DNA of 64,000 nucleotides from Ruminococcus sp. (GCA_017404665.1 JAFRBX010000004.1:52703-116702); one strand, 5' to 3'; numbered from the stretch's first letter, positions 1 through 9,912 are shown. A program made the numbers and translations. The notes: generated from the letters alone by a model not told the origin.

Positions 1-159
1 GGGCAGATATTGGTATTCAATATGCTGATACCCGTTTTCGGCGCGGTATGGTCGTTTGTGATTCTCGGTGAACGTCAGATCTTTGAGCCGCTCTATCTGA
101 TCAGCATTCTGCTGACCGCGGCGGGGATCGTGCTGGTGAATATCCGTATGAAAAAATAA
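1..159 (+). CDS. EamA/DMT-family permease, C-terminal fragment (cut by window edge)
   Basis: An open frame enters from the left edge and ends at TAA 157-159. Its 52 residues form two hydrophobic segments joined by the motif G-E-R-Q-x-F-E, and the chain ends in a basic tail (IRMKK). A conserved glutamate after a helix, followed by a last helix that begins with a small-residue-rich ILLTAAGI stretch, is typical of the end of the second EamA domain of drug/metabolite exporters in the inner membrane. The substrate cannot be read from this piece, and the rest of the gene lies outside the window. Confidence 0.7.
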   Translation, partial: GQILVFNMLIPVFGAVWSFVILGERQIFEPLYLISILLTAAGIVLVNIRMKK

Positions 160-242
160 GGCGGAGCCTTAGGTTGCGCAAACGTTGCTCACGATACAGC
201 GGCGTGAACGTTATCTGCGTTATGATATAGACTGATAAACAA

Positions 243-268
243 AAAAGCAGGCGTAAAGCCTGCTTTTA
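243..268. terminator. Bidirectional terminator between the permease and rpsT
   Basis: A 10-bp stem (AAAAGCAGGC / GCCTGCTTTT) encloses a short loop. The A-run on one side and T-run on the other let it end transcription from both convergent genes. Confidence 0.8.
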
Positions 269-293
269 TCGATTTAGTGTGAAGTTGATAAGA

Positions 294-554
294 TCAAGCG
301 GATGCGTTCAGACGCTTCGCCAGAGAAGACTTCGCTCTCGCGGCAGTGTTCTTGTGCAGAAGACCCTTCGCGACGGCCTGGTCGATTTTCTTTGTAGCAA
401 GACGTACCGCCTCAGCCTTGTCATCAGCGTTTGTATCTACCGCGATGTATGCCTTCTTGATGTAGGTCTTGAGGGCAGACTTCATGGCTTTGTTCTGGGC
501 TGTCTTGGTCGCGATAACCTTAACGCGCTTCTTTGCTGATTTAATATTCGGCAT
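294..554 (-). CDS. rpsT: 30S ribosomal protein S20
   Basis: This 86-residue basic protein begins MPNIKSAKKR, the hallmark start of S20. It continues with the long helical, Lys/Ala-rich body ending in SSLAKRLNA, at full family length. S20 binds 16S rRNA early in small-subunit assembly. The start is fixed by an AAGGAGGTGGG ribosome binding site directly upstream on the minus strand. The gene is monocistronic here, with its own promoter (646-674) and a terminator at 243-268. Confidence 0.97.
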   Translation of the reverse strand: MPNIKSAKKRVKVIATKTAQNKAMKSALKTYIKKAYIAVDTNADDKAEAVRLATKKIDQAVAKGLLHKNTAARAKSSLAKRLNASA

Positions 555-645
555 TGTCCCACCTCCTTAAAATACAGTAAATAGTAAGCCGAATCCGGTT
601 TAACACGGCGCCGGAATCGGATATCAACGTTTTCACGTACAATCA

Positions 646-674
646 ATGATACCATTAATGCGCGCAAAATGCAA
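646..674 (-). promoter_or_regulatory. Probable sigma-A promoter of rpsT
   Basis: On the minus strand TTGCAT is separated by 17 bp from TATCAT, about 90 bp upstream of the rpsT start codon. Confidence 0.55.
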
Positions 675-809
675 GCATTTTATGGATTTTCTCGGGATTT
701 TTTTGAAGATTGTAGCTGTTGCGGGCTCCTGACACAAGATGTTGTGGCACATTGACGATCGGATCATCCGAAAGAGAGGCGCTTGTACCGCAGATCGTGC
801 GGCGGCGCC

Positions 810-1070
810 TTAATCATTGCGGTTGCGCAGCACAAAATACCAGACAAGACACAGCACCAGCACAATGAGCGCGACGCCGCGATAGATCCAGCCGTAGACG
901 CCCGCCTTGAGGTTCACGGCGGTGAGGACGTCGATCAGCTCCCATACGCCCAGAAACACCATAAAGCCCGACAGGATGTACATGATCGGGGTGCGGTAGC
1001 GGCGGATGCAGGAGTAGATCAGATACGCCGCCAGCAGGAACCATACGATAACGCTCAGCCAGCCGGTCAT
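810..1070 (-). CDS. Small integral membrane protein, unknown function
   Basis: This 86-residue protein has three hydrophobic helices, at roughly residues 3-20, 28-48 and 60-80, and a basic C-terminus (RNRND). No family was recognised. Its ATG overlaps the end of the upstream membrane protein by 4 bp (ATGA), so the pair is translationally coupled and probably forms one membrane assembly or shares one role. The same helix-basic-turn-helix pattern in both proteins suggests they may be diverged duplicates. That is inference only. Confidence 0.6.
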   Translation of the reverse strand: MTGWLSVIVWFLLAAYLIYSCIRRYRTPIMYILSGFMVFLGVWELIDVLTAVNLKAGVYGWIYRGVALIVLVLCLVWYFVLRNRND

Positions 1071-1348
1071 GATTTATCCCTCTTTTTGCGCTTACTCTTC
1101 ATGCGGGTCATGAACAGCATGAAGATGTAGTACAGCACGATCAGGATCGTGCCGATGCGGTTGATATAGCCGGGCACGGCGGAGGTGGGGTAGAGCTCGT
1201 AAACAAAAAACGAGATGATCTGCCACGCGCCCTGAAAAATCAGGAAGAACGCCATCGGACGCAGCAGGGTAAGCCTGCGGAAATACGGCGTCAGCATGAT
1301 GATCGCCGCCGCAAAGCACAGGATCGCGGTAATAAAGGTCAGGATCAT
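1067..1348 (-). CDS. Small integral membrane protein, unknown function
   Basis: The 93-residue form starting MILTFITAIL is preferred because GGGAG lies 8-9 nt upstream of that ATG, while the longer in-frame extension runs into a repeat at 1371-1417. Three or four hydrophobic segments are followed by a strongly basic tail (TRMKSKRKKRDKS), which by the positive-inside rule should be cytoplasmic. The gene is coupled to the downstream membrane protein by a 4-bp overlap. The family was not recognised. Confidence 0.6.
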   Translation of the reverse strand: MILTFITAILCFAAAIIMLTPYFRRLTLLRPMAFFLIFQGAWQIISFFVYELYPTSAVPGYINRIGTILIVLYYIFMLFMTRMKSKRKKRDKS

Positions 1349-1370
1349 GGTATCAGCTCCCATAATAATC

Positions 1371-1417
1371 GTCATTGCGAGGGATAAACTCTTTTTCATC
1401 CCGCGGCAATCTCAACC
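1371..1417. repeat. GTCATTGCG...GGCAATCTC short interspersed repeat
   Basis: This is one copy of an imperfect inverted repeat with arms GTCATTGCGAG and GCGGCAATCTCAACC. Related copies lie at 3182-3215 (diverged), 7121-7164, 10889-10927, 27705-27750 and 56059-56206, all between genes. Confidence 0.7.
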
Positions 1418-1499
1418 TTATTATATAGGATTTGTCGGAAGGTGTCAACTTTGAGAGAAGAGAAAGGGTCGGTCTAACGATGGATGTGCGGCTTCTTTT

Positions 1500-1743
1500 C
1501 CAGCCCCCTCTGACGAGGGGGCAAGCGGAAAGATGTTTTGAAAGAGAAAGTTGTTCGAATCGCAGGGGAGAGATAACGCGACATAATAAATACAAACCGT
1601 ATTATGACTTAAGCCGGCGGGGAAGTATCATTGCGTAAGAGATGGAGTCAGGCGTTTTATTACTGTTGTAACGCTGCGTTATCTCTCCCTCCGTCACCGA
1701 CCTTGACGATCGGCGACACCTCCCTCGTCAGAGGGAGGCTTGG
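1500..1743. repeat. MITE-like repeat, copy 1
   Basis: This roughly 244-bp non-coding element has terminal inverted repeats (left CCAGCCCCCTCTGACGAGG; right end matches its reverse complement with small changes). It also has an internal inverted pair, GGGGAGAGATAACGC (1566 on) and GCGTTATCTCTCCC (1676-1689). A second copy is at 19108-19363. No protein is encoded. The surrounding 1349-1831 gap holds no other recognisable gene. Confidence 0.65.
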
Positions 1744-1831
1744 ATGCGCCCTGCCCTTCAATAAGATACATTAATTAGATACACGTTCGTTTCGGGTATA
1801 ACAAAACCGCCCTAATGCAGGACGGTAAACA

Positions 1832-2158
1832 TTAAATATTTGGGATAATATCTGCGAATCCCTTTGCTGCCTTATATATTTTTTGCATGATCGTCTTTTC
1901 TTGTAGATACTCAAGACCTTTCAGAGTAATCTCCGGTCTGGTGACCTTTACGCGCGGATATGCACAATCAACTGCGTTCCATACACTGACGCCGGTAACA
2001 TAGTCGTTATCAACGAGCATTTTCATGATCCTGCACCACAAAGGATACGGAATATTCAGTTGCTCTGCTGAAATACTTGACGTGTCAAATTCTTCTAGTT
2101 CCATCGACCTTTCAAGAATACGCAGTATTTTATAGATGATTCTGAAATTATCCATCAC
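1832..2158 (-). CDS. YjcQ-family phage-associated protein
   Basis: This 108-residue protein begins MMDNFRIIYKILRILERSMELEEFD and ends with ITLKGLEYLQE plus a helical tail. That matches the YjcQ family (small winged-helix-like proteins common in Firmicutes prophages and integrated elements) as I know it. The role is uncertain; the fold suggests DNA binding. It lies downstream of the MuF-like fragment and its small partner on the same strand, so it is probably part of the same prophage remnant. The length is normal for the family. Confidence 0.7.
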   Translation of the reverse strand: MMDNFRIIYKILRILERSMELEEFDTSSISAEQLNIPYPLWCRIMKMLVDNDYVTGVSVWNAVDCAYPRVKVTRPEITLKGLEYLQEKTIMQKIYKAAKGFADIIPNI

Positions 2159-2202
2159 GATCTCCTCAACTTAAAACCGCCCTCACGTCGTGGGAGCGGT
2201 TA

Positions 2203-2448
2203 TCATTTTCGTGTCATCTTTTTTCTTTTTTGTCCTACTTCAAGAGAAAACAAGAGTACATTTTCATAACTCACATCTTCTCCATGATCGATATAGTCGA
2301 TTATCAGCTGTCGATCCTCATCATAAGGACTGTCGGCAAGAGTGCCGAGGATATAGTCGGGATCCTGTGAAAAAGTCTTGAGCCTTTCAATAAGCTCTAA
2401 TGTGACTTTTGAAGGCTTTTTCTTTTGGATGTACTCTTCAACCGTCAT
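2203..2448 (-). CDS. Small acidic protein downstream of MuF-like toxin fragment (possible immunity partner)
   Basis: This 81-residue protein is predicted largely helical, with charged segments (PSKVTLELIERLKTF, SPYDEDRQLIIDYIDHG) and a basic C-terminus (GQKRKKMTRK). It overlaps the end of the upstream capsid/toxin-like frame by 4 bp (ATGA), so the two are co-translated. In prophages carrying MuF polymorphic toxins, the gene right after the toxin module is often the immunity gene. That is the only basis for suggesting the role, and no immunity family was recognised. Confidence 0.5.
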   Translation of the reverse strand: MTVEEYIQKKKPSKVTLELIERLKTFSQDPDYILGTLADSPYDEDRQLIIDYIDHGEDVSYENVLLFSLEVGQKRKKMTRK

Positions 2449-3029
2449 TCTATCCTCTCCTTTGCGATGATCCGATAATTGCCGGGACCGTTATTCTCGA
2501 CTGTATAATAATAATCTCCGATCGCCTTTCTGAAAACCTTTTTTCTTCTTTGCTCCGGAGTAATGTTGGTTTCTATCTCGCTCATGACATGCGCATATTC
2601 CGACTTTGGCAGAATAACGGTCGGAAAGCTTTTACTTGAATGAGCAAACAATTGTAAATTGATTGGTAAATGTCCTGTCTTTATTATACCACTTTCCTCG
2701 GCTTTTTCAAGTAGTCCGTCGTAATAATCCTGCCAGCTTCCGCTATATTCCGCCCACTGATCGGCACGACCGAGATAGGTCTGTTTGTTGGTCGGATCGA
2801 GGGCGTATTTGCCGAGTCGGCGGTACATCTTTTCCATCCGCTTGCCGTATGCCGTTTTCTGCTCGGCGCGCTCGAGCTCGGTCAGATCCTCCTGTGCTTT
2901 TTGCGGCAACACTTCTTGATCCGGCGGGGTGCTGATCCCCTCAAAGTACGGGGACGAGCTGTCCTTGCAGCGCGGATGAAACAATGTGGATATCTGCCCA
3001 AGGCTGATTTTTCCTGCTTTACAAAAAAT
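2445..3029 (-). pseudogene. 5'-truncated phage minor capsid (MuF-like) protein with toxin-like C-terminal domain
   Basis: The open frame begins abruptly after an in-frame stop at 3030-3032 and has no ATG start; TTG at 2984 is the first usual start codon. Its opening residues, F-H-P-R-C-K-D-S-x-S-P-Y-F-E-G-I, match the end of a phage minor capsid/MuF domain. A helical linker, the phage-typical phrase INLQLFA and about 60 residues starting FPTVILPKSEYAHVMSEI follow. Such tails on MuF proteins are usually polymorphic toxin or nuclease domains. The N-terminal portal-associated half is missing and no other head genes are nearby, so this is a remnant. The tail may still be translated with the small downstream gene. 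Confidence 0.6.
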
Positions 3030-3043
3030 TCACAATTAAATTA

Positions 3044-3071
3044 TTGACTTTTTCTGATTTTGGGTTATACT
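3044..3071 (+). promoter_or_regulatory. Sigma-A promoter of the hrcA heat-shock operon
   Basis: TTGACT (3044-3049) and TATACT (3066-3071) are separated by 16 bp, directly upstream of the CIRCE element. Confidence 0.85.
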
Positions 3072-3083
3072 ATGTATTGTAAG

Positions 3084-3110
3084 TTAGCACTCGAACATCG
3101 AGAGTGCTAA
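3084..3110 (+). promoter_or_regulatory. CIRCE operator (HrcA binding site)
   Basis: TTAGCACTC, nine spacer bases and GAGTGCTAA form a perfect match to the CIRCE inverted repeat. It sits just after the promoter, where HrcA blocks transcription at normal temperature. This gives autoregulation of the hrcA-grpE-dnaK locus. Confidence 0.97.
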
Positions 3111-3259
3111 AAGCAAACAAAAGGGAATACGAACAGATTCCTGCTCTGCGGCAACCCTCCGCCGCTTCGCGGCACCTCCCTGAGGATTGTGGAGGCTTTG
3201 GGCTTCGCAATGACGAATGAAAATGCGCTCCGGGCGGTCACGGCAAAGGAGGCGACGGT

Positions 3260-4279
3260 ATGGCGCTCGCGTTACGAAAAGAGAAGATACTGTCGGCTGT
3301 CGTGGAGACCTACATCCGCACCGGCGAGCCGATCGGCTCCAAGACGCTGCTGGAGGAGACGGAGCTGGGCGTGTCGTCCGCAACCGTCCGCAATGAGCTG
3401 AAATCGCTGGACGAGGAAGGCTATCTGCACCAGCCGCACACCTCTGCCGGCCGCGTGCCGACAAGACAGGGCTATCGCTACTACATCGACAATCTGATGA
3501 AGCCCGCGATCCTGCCCGAACGATTGCGCGAAAACATCGAACGCGGGATACGCGCGGGAGCGGGGGCTCCGGAGAGCATCCTCAGCCGCGCGGCGATGGT
3601 GCTCTCACAGCTGGCTCACGCCGCCGCCGCGGCGACGACGCCGTCGTCGGACGAAGCGAGAGTCCACCGCATCCGCTTTGTATCCACGGGACGGCACACC
3701 GCCATGGCGGTGCTGGTCACCTCCAACGGGATGGTCAAATCACGGCTGTTCCGATGTGATTTTGTCGTTACGCCGCAGCTTTTGACGATGTTCGACAAGG
3801 CGGTGAACGAGGCGTTCGCGGGGGTGAAGCTCACGGATGTGACGCAGGGCTTTCTTCAGACTGCGGCTTCGGGTATGGGAGAGCTGACGCTCTTCATCTC
3901 GGACGCGCTGGTGGCGATCTATGACGCGGCGCAGAGCGCTCTGGAGGTCAACGTCATTGTCGCGGGTCAGACGAATCTGCTGTTTTCGGACAGCTACGAT
4001 TTTGAAGCCGCTCGCAGCGTGATGCGGTTTTTGAGCGATACAAAAGGTGTATCGGGGCTGCTGAACAACAGCCGCACCCATATGATCTACCTCGGCGGCG
4101 AGAGCAGGATCCCGGAGCTGAGGGGCAGCGCGGTGGTGACCGCCCGCTATGAGATCGGCGGCGAAAACGCCGGGGCGGTAGCGGTGATCGCGCCGCTGCG
4201 GATCGATTATAAAACCATTATGAGCGAGGTCATCTACGCCGCTGGATGCGTGTCCCGCGCGATAGGAGAGCTGCTGTGA
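3260..4279 (+). CDS. hrcA: Heat-inducible transcriptional repressor HrcA
   Basis: This 339-residue repressor matches the normal family length. The N-terminal winged helix (about residues 1-75) carries the typical RKEKILSAVVETYIRTGEPIGSKTL start and SSATVRNEL recognition helix, followed by G-Y-L-H-Q-P-H-T-S-A-G-R-V-P-T. The C-terminal part holds the GAF-like and dimerisation regions. HrcA binds CIRCE (3084-3110) and is kept active by chaperonin. AAAGGAGG upstream of ATG 3260 sets the start. It is first in the hrcA-grpE-dnaK-dnaJ order and lies 15 bp before grpE. Confidence 0.97.
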   Translation: MALALRKEKILSAVVETYIRTGEPIGSKTLLEETELGVSSATVRNELKSLDEEGYLHQPHTSAGRVPTRQGYRYYIDNLMKPAILPERLRENIERGIRAGAGAPESILSRAAMVLSQLAHAAAAATTPSSDEARVHRIRFVSTGRHTAMAVLVTSNGMVKSRLFRCDFVVTPQLLTMFDKAVNEAFAGVKLTDVTQGFLQTAASGMGELTLFISDALVAIYDAAQSALEVNVIVAGQTNLLFSDSYDFEAARSVMRFLSDTKGVSGLLNNSRTHMIYLGGESRIPELRGSAVVTARYEIGGENAGAVAVIAPLRIDYKTIMSEVIYAAGCVSRAIGELL

Positions 4280-4294
4280 GGAGAGTGAGATAAG

Positions 4295-4879
4295 ATGAAA
4301 AAGGAAAAGAAGAAGCCCGAAGCCGAAGAGACCGAAAAGGTCAAAGAAACGGCTGAGCAGGCTGAAGAAGTAACGGAAGAGCCCGTGAAAGAAACGGCGG
4401 AGGAAGCCGTTGAAGCAAAGAAGGAACCTTCTAAGGAAGAAAAATTGATCGAAGAGCTCAAGGCGGAGAAAGAAAAATATATCCGTCTGTACGCCGAGTA
4501 CGACAACTACCGCAAGCGCACCTCAGCGGAAAAGCTGCAGATCTACGACGACGCGACCGCGCGGGTGGTCAAGGAGCTGCTGCCCCTTGCCGACAGCCTG
4601 ACGCAGGCGATGGCGCAGTTCGAGGGAAAGGACGTCCCCGAGGAATTCAGCAAGGGTATCGCGCTGATCGCCCAGCAGCTGAAAACCTGTCTGGAAAAGC
4701 TCAAGGTCGAGCCGTTCTGCGAGGTGGGCGACACCTTTGATCCCGCGCTGCATAACGCGGTGTCGATGGTCGAGGATGAGAGCCTGCCGGAGAATTCGAT
4801 CTCGGCGGTATATCAGAAGGGCTATAAAATCGGCGACAAGATCATTCGTCACGCGATGGTCGTCGTGGCGAACGCCTGA
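4295..4879 (+). CDS. grpE: Nucleotide exchange factor GrpE
   Basis: This 194-residue protein releases ADP from DnaK. Residues 1-55 are a very Glu/Lys-rich, low-complexity tail. The GrpE coiled coil and beta domain follow, with the recognisable stretches Y-R-K-R-T (about 68-72), VKELLPLADSL and F-D-P-x-L-H-N-A-V. The end (VYQKGYKIGDKIIRHAMVVVA) is canonical. The acidic tail is longer than usual but of a common type in Clostridia. It is co-transcribed with hrcA, with GGAGAG upstream of the ATG. Confidence 0.96.
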   Translation: MKKEKKKPEAEETEKVKETAEQAEEVTEEPVKETAEEAVEAKKEPSKEEKLIEELKAEKEKYIRLYAEYDNYRKRTSAEKLQIYDDATARVVKELLPLADSLTQAMAQFEGKDVPEEFSKGIALIAQQLKTCLEKLKVEPFCEVGDTFDPALHNAVSMVEDESLPENSISAVYQKGYKIGDKIIRHAMVVVANA

Positions 4880-4890
4880 CGGCGTTTGCA

Positions 4891-4925
4891 GTTAGCAGAT
4901 AACAGATCTCAGTTAGCAGTTGTGG
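4891..4925 (+). repeat. GATAACA-type heptamer array
   Basis: Five 7-bp units in phase, related to GATAACA (GTTAGCA, GATAACA, GATCTCA, GTTAGCA, GTTGTGG), start 11 bp after the grpE stop. A GGGAGGGC...GCCCTC hairpin sequence follows. Confidence 0.7.
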
Positions 4926-5047
4926 GAGGGCTTCGCCCTCACCTATTAACATATAAAACGGGAGGAGCATTCCTCGGCGGAGACGCCTCCCCCTCTGTTG
5001 CTTCGCGACGTCTCCCCAACGGGGAGCACCCCTCCCCTACAAAGAAA

Positions 5048-5082
5048 CTAACCACTGGTCACTGACCACTAACCACTAAACA
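5048..5082 (-). repeat. TAGTGGT-type heptamer array upstream of dnaK
   Basis: Five consecutive 7-bp units (CTAACCA, CTGGTCA, CTGACCA, CTAACCA, CTAAACA) read as YAGTGRY-type units on the minus strand. The array ends immediately before the dnaK ribosome binding site, so it is in the dnaK leader. Confidence 0.7.
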
Positions 5083-5095
5083 TGGAGGTATTATT

Positions 5096-6937
<1,842 letters not shown>

Positions 6938-6943
6938 TCGTTG

Positions 6944-7002
6944 GAGAACGGCTAACAGATAACAGATAACGGTGAAGAGCGTGCGATGCCCGCACCCGAT
7001 TC
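6944..7002 (+). repeat. Composite repeat: GATAACA heptamers plus GC-rich module
   Basis: Five heptamer-phase units (GAGAACG, GCTAACA, GATAACA, GATAACG, GTGAAGA) begin 7 bp after the dnaK stop. They run into a GC-rich module ending CCCGCACCCGATT. The same heptamer-to-GC-module order occurs at 47768-47825. Confidence 0.65.
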
Positions 7003-7025
7003 CTGTTCTGTATTTACTTTTACGG

Positions 7026-7054
7026 TTGATTCATGTTCAACACAGCAGTATAAT
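7026..7054 (+). promoter_or_regulatory. Sigma-A promoter upstream of dnaJ
   Basis: TTGATT (7026-7031) and TATAAT (7049-7054) lie 17 bp apart. No CIRCE element is present, so dnaJ may also be expressed independently of HrcA. Confidence 0.7.
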
Positions 7055-7060
7055 AATAGA

Positions 7061-7092
7061 CGGGCGGGTAAGGCTCATGCAGTACCCGCCCG
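7061..7092 (+). other. GC-rich stem-loop at the 5' end of the predicted dnaJ transcript
   Basis: A 10-bp perfect stem (CGGGCGGGTA / TACCCGCCCG) begins where transcription from the 7026-7054 promoter should start. It has no T-run, so a 5' mRNA-stabilising hairpin is likelier than a terminator. A weak dnaK terminator remains possible. Confidence 0.5.
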
Positions 7093-7120
7093 CATAGTGC
7101 TTTCAGAATCACATTAATTC

Positions 7121-7164
7121 GGTTGAGATTGCCACAGCCGCGCTGCGGCTTCGCAATGACGATT
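7121..7164. repeat. GATTGCC...GCAATGAC short interspersed repeat
   Basis: GGTTGAGATTGCCACAGCC and GGCTTCGCAATGACGATTG flank a short GC-rich centre. This is one of the clearest copies of the family and lies in the dnaJ leader. Confidence 0.7.
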
Positions 7165-7181
7165 GAGAAGTGGGTGACACC

Positions 7182-8315
7182 ATGGCAGATAAACGAGATT
7201 ATTATGAGGTCTTAGGCGTCAACAAAGGCGCCTCGGACGATGAGATAAAAAAAGCCTACCGCCAGGCGGCAAAGAAGTACCATCCCGACCTGCATCCCGG
7301 CGACAAAGAGGCGGAGGAAAAATTCAAGGAAGTCAACGAGGCGTATGAGGTACTCTCCGATAAGGAGAAGAAGGCGCGCTATGACCAGTTCGGTCACGCG
7401 GGCGTCGATCCTAACTACGGCGCGGGAGGCGCAGGCTCGCCGTTCGGTCAGGACATCGACTTAGGCGACATCTTTTCGAGCTTCTTCGGCGGCTTCGGCG
7501 GCAGAAGAGCAGCGAATCCCAACGCGCCGCGCCGCGGCTCGGACATCGAGACCCAGCTGTACATCAGCTTTGAAGAGGCGGCAAAGGGCTGCCGCAAGAC
7601 CGTGCAGTATCAGGCGGTATCCACCTGCAAGGATTGTAACGGTACCGGCGCCGAGAAGGGCACTACGCCCAAGACCTGCTCCGCCTGCGGCGGCAGAGGT
7701 CAGGTGACGATCAACCAGCGCACACCCTTCGGCGTGGTGCAGACCTCGCGCCCGTGCGACGCCTGTAAGGGCAAGGGCAAGATCGTGGAAAAGCCCTGTC
7801 ATGTCTGCGGCGGACGCGGTCAGGTGCGCCGCAAGAAGACCGTGGAGGTCAACGTGCCTGCCGGCATCAACGAGGAGCAGGTGCTCAACGTATCCGGGCA
7901 CGGCAATTCCGGCGTCAACGGCGGTCCCGCAGGCGATCTGCATGTATATATCGGCATCCGTCCGCATCCGATCTTTGAGCGCAGGGGCGACGACGTGTGG
8001 TGCGATCTGCCCATCACCTTTACACAGGCGGCGCTGGGAGCGACCGTAACGGTGCCGACCTTGGACGGCAAAGCCAGCTATGAGATCCATGAGGGCACTC
8101 AGCCGGGCGACGTCTTTAAGCTCAAGGGCAAGGGCATACCGCATTTGGGCGGCAGAGGCAGCGGCGACCAGTATGTCAGGGTTGTGATCGAGGTGCCGAA
8201 GAACCTGAACAGCAAGCAAAAGGAGCTGATCAGGCAGTTTGACACGGCGATCGGGGACAAAAATTACCAGAAGCGAAAGGGCTTTATGGATAAGCTCAAG
8301 GACATTTTCGGATAA
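7182..8315 (+). CDS. dnaJ: Hsp40 co-chaperone DnaJ
   Basis: This 377-residue type I J-protein stimulates DnaK ATPase and delivers substrates. The J-domain (residues 5-70) carries HPD at 34-36, and a Gly/Phe-rich linker spans about 76-108. Four CxxCxGxG zinc motifs lie at about 149-213 ([32 protein letters not shown]). The C-terminal substrate-binding domains follow. The ATG at 7182 ([12 protein letters not shown]) is chosen over an in-frame GTG at 7170 because it gives the usual DnaJ start, although the ribosome binding site is weak. Confidence 0.97.
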   Translation: MADKRDYYEVLGVNKGASDDEIKKAYRQAAKKYHPDLHPGDKEAEEKFKEVNEAYEVLSDKEKKARYDQFGHAGVDPNYGAGGAGSPFGQDIDLGDIFSSFFGGFGGRRAANPNAPRRGSDIETQLYISFEEAAKGCRKTVQYQAVSTCKDCNGTGAEKGTTPKTCSACGGRGQVTINQRTPFGVVQTSRPCDACKGKGKIVEKPCHVCGGRGQVRRKKTVEVNVPAGINEEQVLNVSGHGNSGVNGGPAGDLHVYIGIRPHPIFERRGDDVWCDLPITFTQAALGATVTVPTLDGKASYEIHEGTQPGDVFKLKGKGIPHLGGRGSGDQYVRVVIEVPKNLNSKQKELIRQFDTAIGDKNYQKRKGFMDKLKDIFG

Positions 8316-8320
8316 ATTAT

Positions 8321-8361
8321 ACGGGATTGCTGCGGCTTTTTACGAACCGCGGCAGTCCCGT
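8321..8361 (+). terminator. Probable dnaJ terminator
   Basis: A long stem, ACGGGATTGCTGCGG paired with CCGCGGCAGTCCCGT, starts 6 bp after the dnaJ stop. The T-tract is poor, so it could also be a processing or stability hairpin. Confidence 0.55.
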
Positions 8362-8425
8362 AGCGTTTATAATTTCATACATGTTTTTATCAGCACAGCG
8401 CTTCGTTTGAAACATGATGAAGCTA

Positions 8426-8454
8426 TTGACAACACGGCATATATCGTGTACACT
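8426..8454 (+). promoter_or_regulatory. Sigma-A promoter for the 8546-9133 membrane protein and nadE
   Basis: TTGACA (8426-8431) and TACACT (8449-8454) lie 17 bp apart. Confidence 0.65.
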
Positions 8455-8545
8455 ATAACTAATTTGACAAATTGTTTTTATGCAGATTAGATAAAATTCA
8501 GCCAACACTTTAGCCATTCATCCTCCTCGAAAGAAGGTGTGTTCC

Positions 8546-9133
8546 ATGCAAAGAGAAATCAATAAAGGATTTGTCTGCGGTATCTTGGCGGCGATCGCCG
8601 TTGTTTTGGGCGGTGTTCTGGTTGCGATCGGCTACTATATGTACAACGACTTTTATGTACAGGTAGAATACTTCTATCAATACGGAGATATGGATAATAC
8701 CGGCCAAAAGATCATGTACGGCGGTTTTGCACTGATCGGCGTGGGGGTCGTATTGTTCCTGATCGGTTTATATTTCATGATCAAGGAAAGACGTCAGTTT
8801 GCCGGCAAGGTGTATGATCAGGACTATGACGAGTTTGATGATATGGTCGCTCAGATGGCAGGCAACAAAACGATCTTCGATGTATTTCACAGCGAAAACC
8901 ACACAAAGATATTCAGCTTTTACCGGAATAAAACCTGTATATTCAAGAAAGGCGACGACGTCTACCGCGGCACCATGGAGCCGCTGGAATGGAAGGCGGG
9001 TCATCCGACGCTATGGCGCATCACCCTGAACATCGGGGACAACGAAGCGGTTTGTCAGGTCAACAAGGTTGACGGAAATATTCTGGTCAAAAACAGCAGA
9101 GGCGAAGAAATATTCTATCGCGGAAGAGAATAG
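8546..9133 (+). CDS. Membrane protein with two N-terminal helices, unknown function
   Basis: The protein has 195 residues. GAAGG lies 8 nt before ATG 8546, which is preferred over the GTG at 8537. Two transmembrane helices (about residues 9-32 and 55-77) flank a short Tyr-rich external loop (YNDFYVQVEYFYQYGD). A soluble C-terminal half of about 115 residues follows, with no recognised motif but a beta-rich look. The gene sits 9 bp upstream of nadE and shares its promoter. No functional link to NAD synthesis is evident. Confidence 0.65.
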   Translation: MQREINKGFVCGILAAIAVVLGGVLVAIGYYMYNDFYVQVEYFYQYGDMDNTGQKIMYGGFALIGVGVVLFLIGLYFMIKERRQFAGKVYDQDYDEFDDMVAQMAGNKTIFDVFHSENHTKIFSFYRNKTCIFKKGDDVYRGTMEPLEWKAGHPTLWRITLNIGDNEAVCQVNKVDGNILVKNSRGEEIFYRGRE

Positions 9134-9142
9134 AGGTACGTT

Positions 9143-9892
9143 ATGTTTGACGCGAAGAAAATGAAGGACGCCTGCGTACAGTGGATACGCGGCTGGTTTG
9201 AAGAAAACGGCAAGGGCTGCAGCGCCGTGATCGGTATCTCGGGCGGCAAGGACAGCTCCATCGTCGCGGCGCTGTGTGCCGAGGCGCTGGGCAAGGACAG
9301 GGTCATTGGCGTGCTGATGCCAAACGGTGAGCAGGCGGATATCGATAAGGCGCAGTTGTTGGTCGATACGCTCGGGATCCGGCATTATATCGTCAATATC
9401 AAGGATGCGGTCGACGGGATCACCGCGGCGATCCCCTTTGCGCTGAGCGATCAGAGCCGGATCAATCTACCGCCGCGCATCCGTATGGCGACGCTTTACG
9501 CAGTGTCGCAGAGCCACAACGGGCGCGTCGCCAACACCTGCAATCTCAGCGAGGACTGGGTCGGCTATTCTACCCGCTACGGCGATACGGCGGGTGATTT
9601 CAGCCCGTGCTCGCACTTTACCGTGGACGAGGTCAAGCAAATCGGCAGAGAGCTCGGACTGCCGGCGGCACTGGTGGACAAGGTGCCCTCCGACGGCTTG
9701 TGCGGTAAAACGGACGAGGACAATCTCGGATTTACCTACGCGGAGCTGGATCGCTATATCCGCACCGGCGAGATCGATGATCCCGTGAGCCGTGAGCGCA
9801 TCGACCGCCTGCACAGGATCAACCTGTTCAAGCTGCAGCTGATGCCGTCGTTTGAATCAGGTCTGCCGGAAAAAGGGGATCAAAAATCATAG
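9143..9892 (+). CDS. nadE: NH3-dependent NAD+ synthetase
   Basis: This 249-residue enzyme of the adenine-nucleotide alpha-hydrolase fold amidates deamido-NAD+ with ATP and ammonia, the last step of NAD synthesis. The P-loop-like SGGKDSS lies at residues 33-39. Other family marks are the NTCNLSEDWVGYSTRYGD stretch and the KVPSDGLCGKTDEDNLGF loop. There is no glutaminase domain, so it belongs to the short, ammonia-using class. It follows a membrane protein gene by 9 bp and is closed by the terminator at 9913-9953. Confidence 0.95.
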   Translation: MFDAKKMKDACVQWIRGWFEENGKGCSAVIGISGGKDSSIVAALCAEALGKDRVIGVLMPNGEQADIDKAQLLVDTLGIRHYIVNIKDAVDGITAAIPFALSDQSRINLPPRIRMATLYAVSQSHNGRVANTCNLSEDWVGYSTRYGDTAGDFSPCSHFTVDEVKQIGRELGLPAALVDKVPSDGLCGKTDEDNLGFTYAELDRYIRTGEIDDPVSRERIDRLHRINLFKLQLMPSFESGLPEKGDQKS

Positions 9893-9912
9893 AATAATAC
9901 TAATATTCAATA

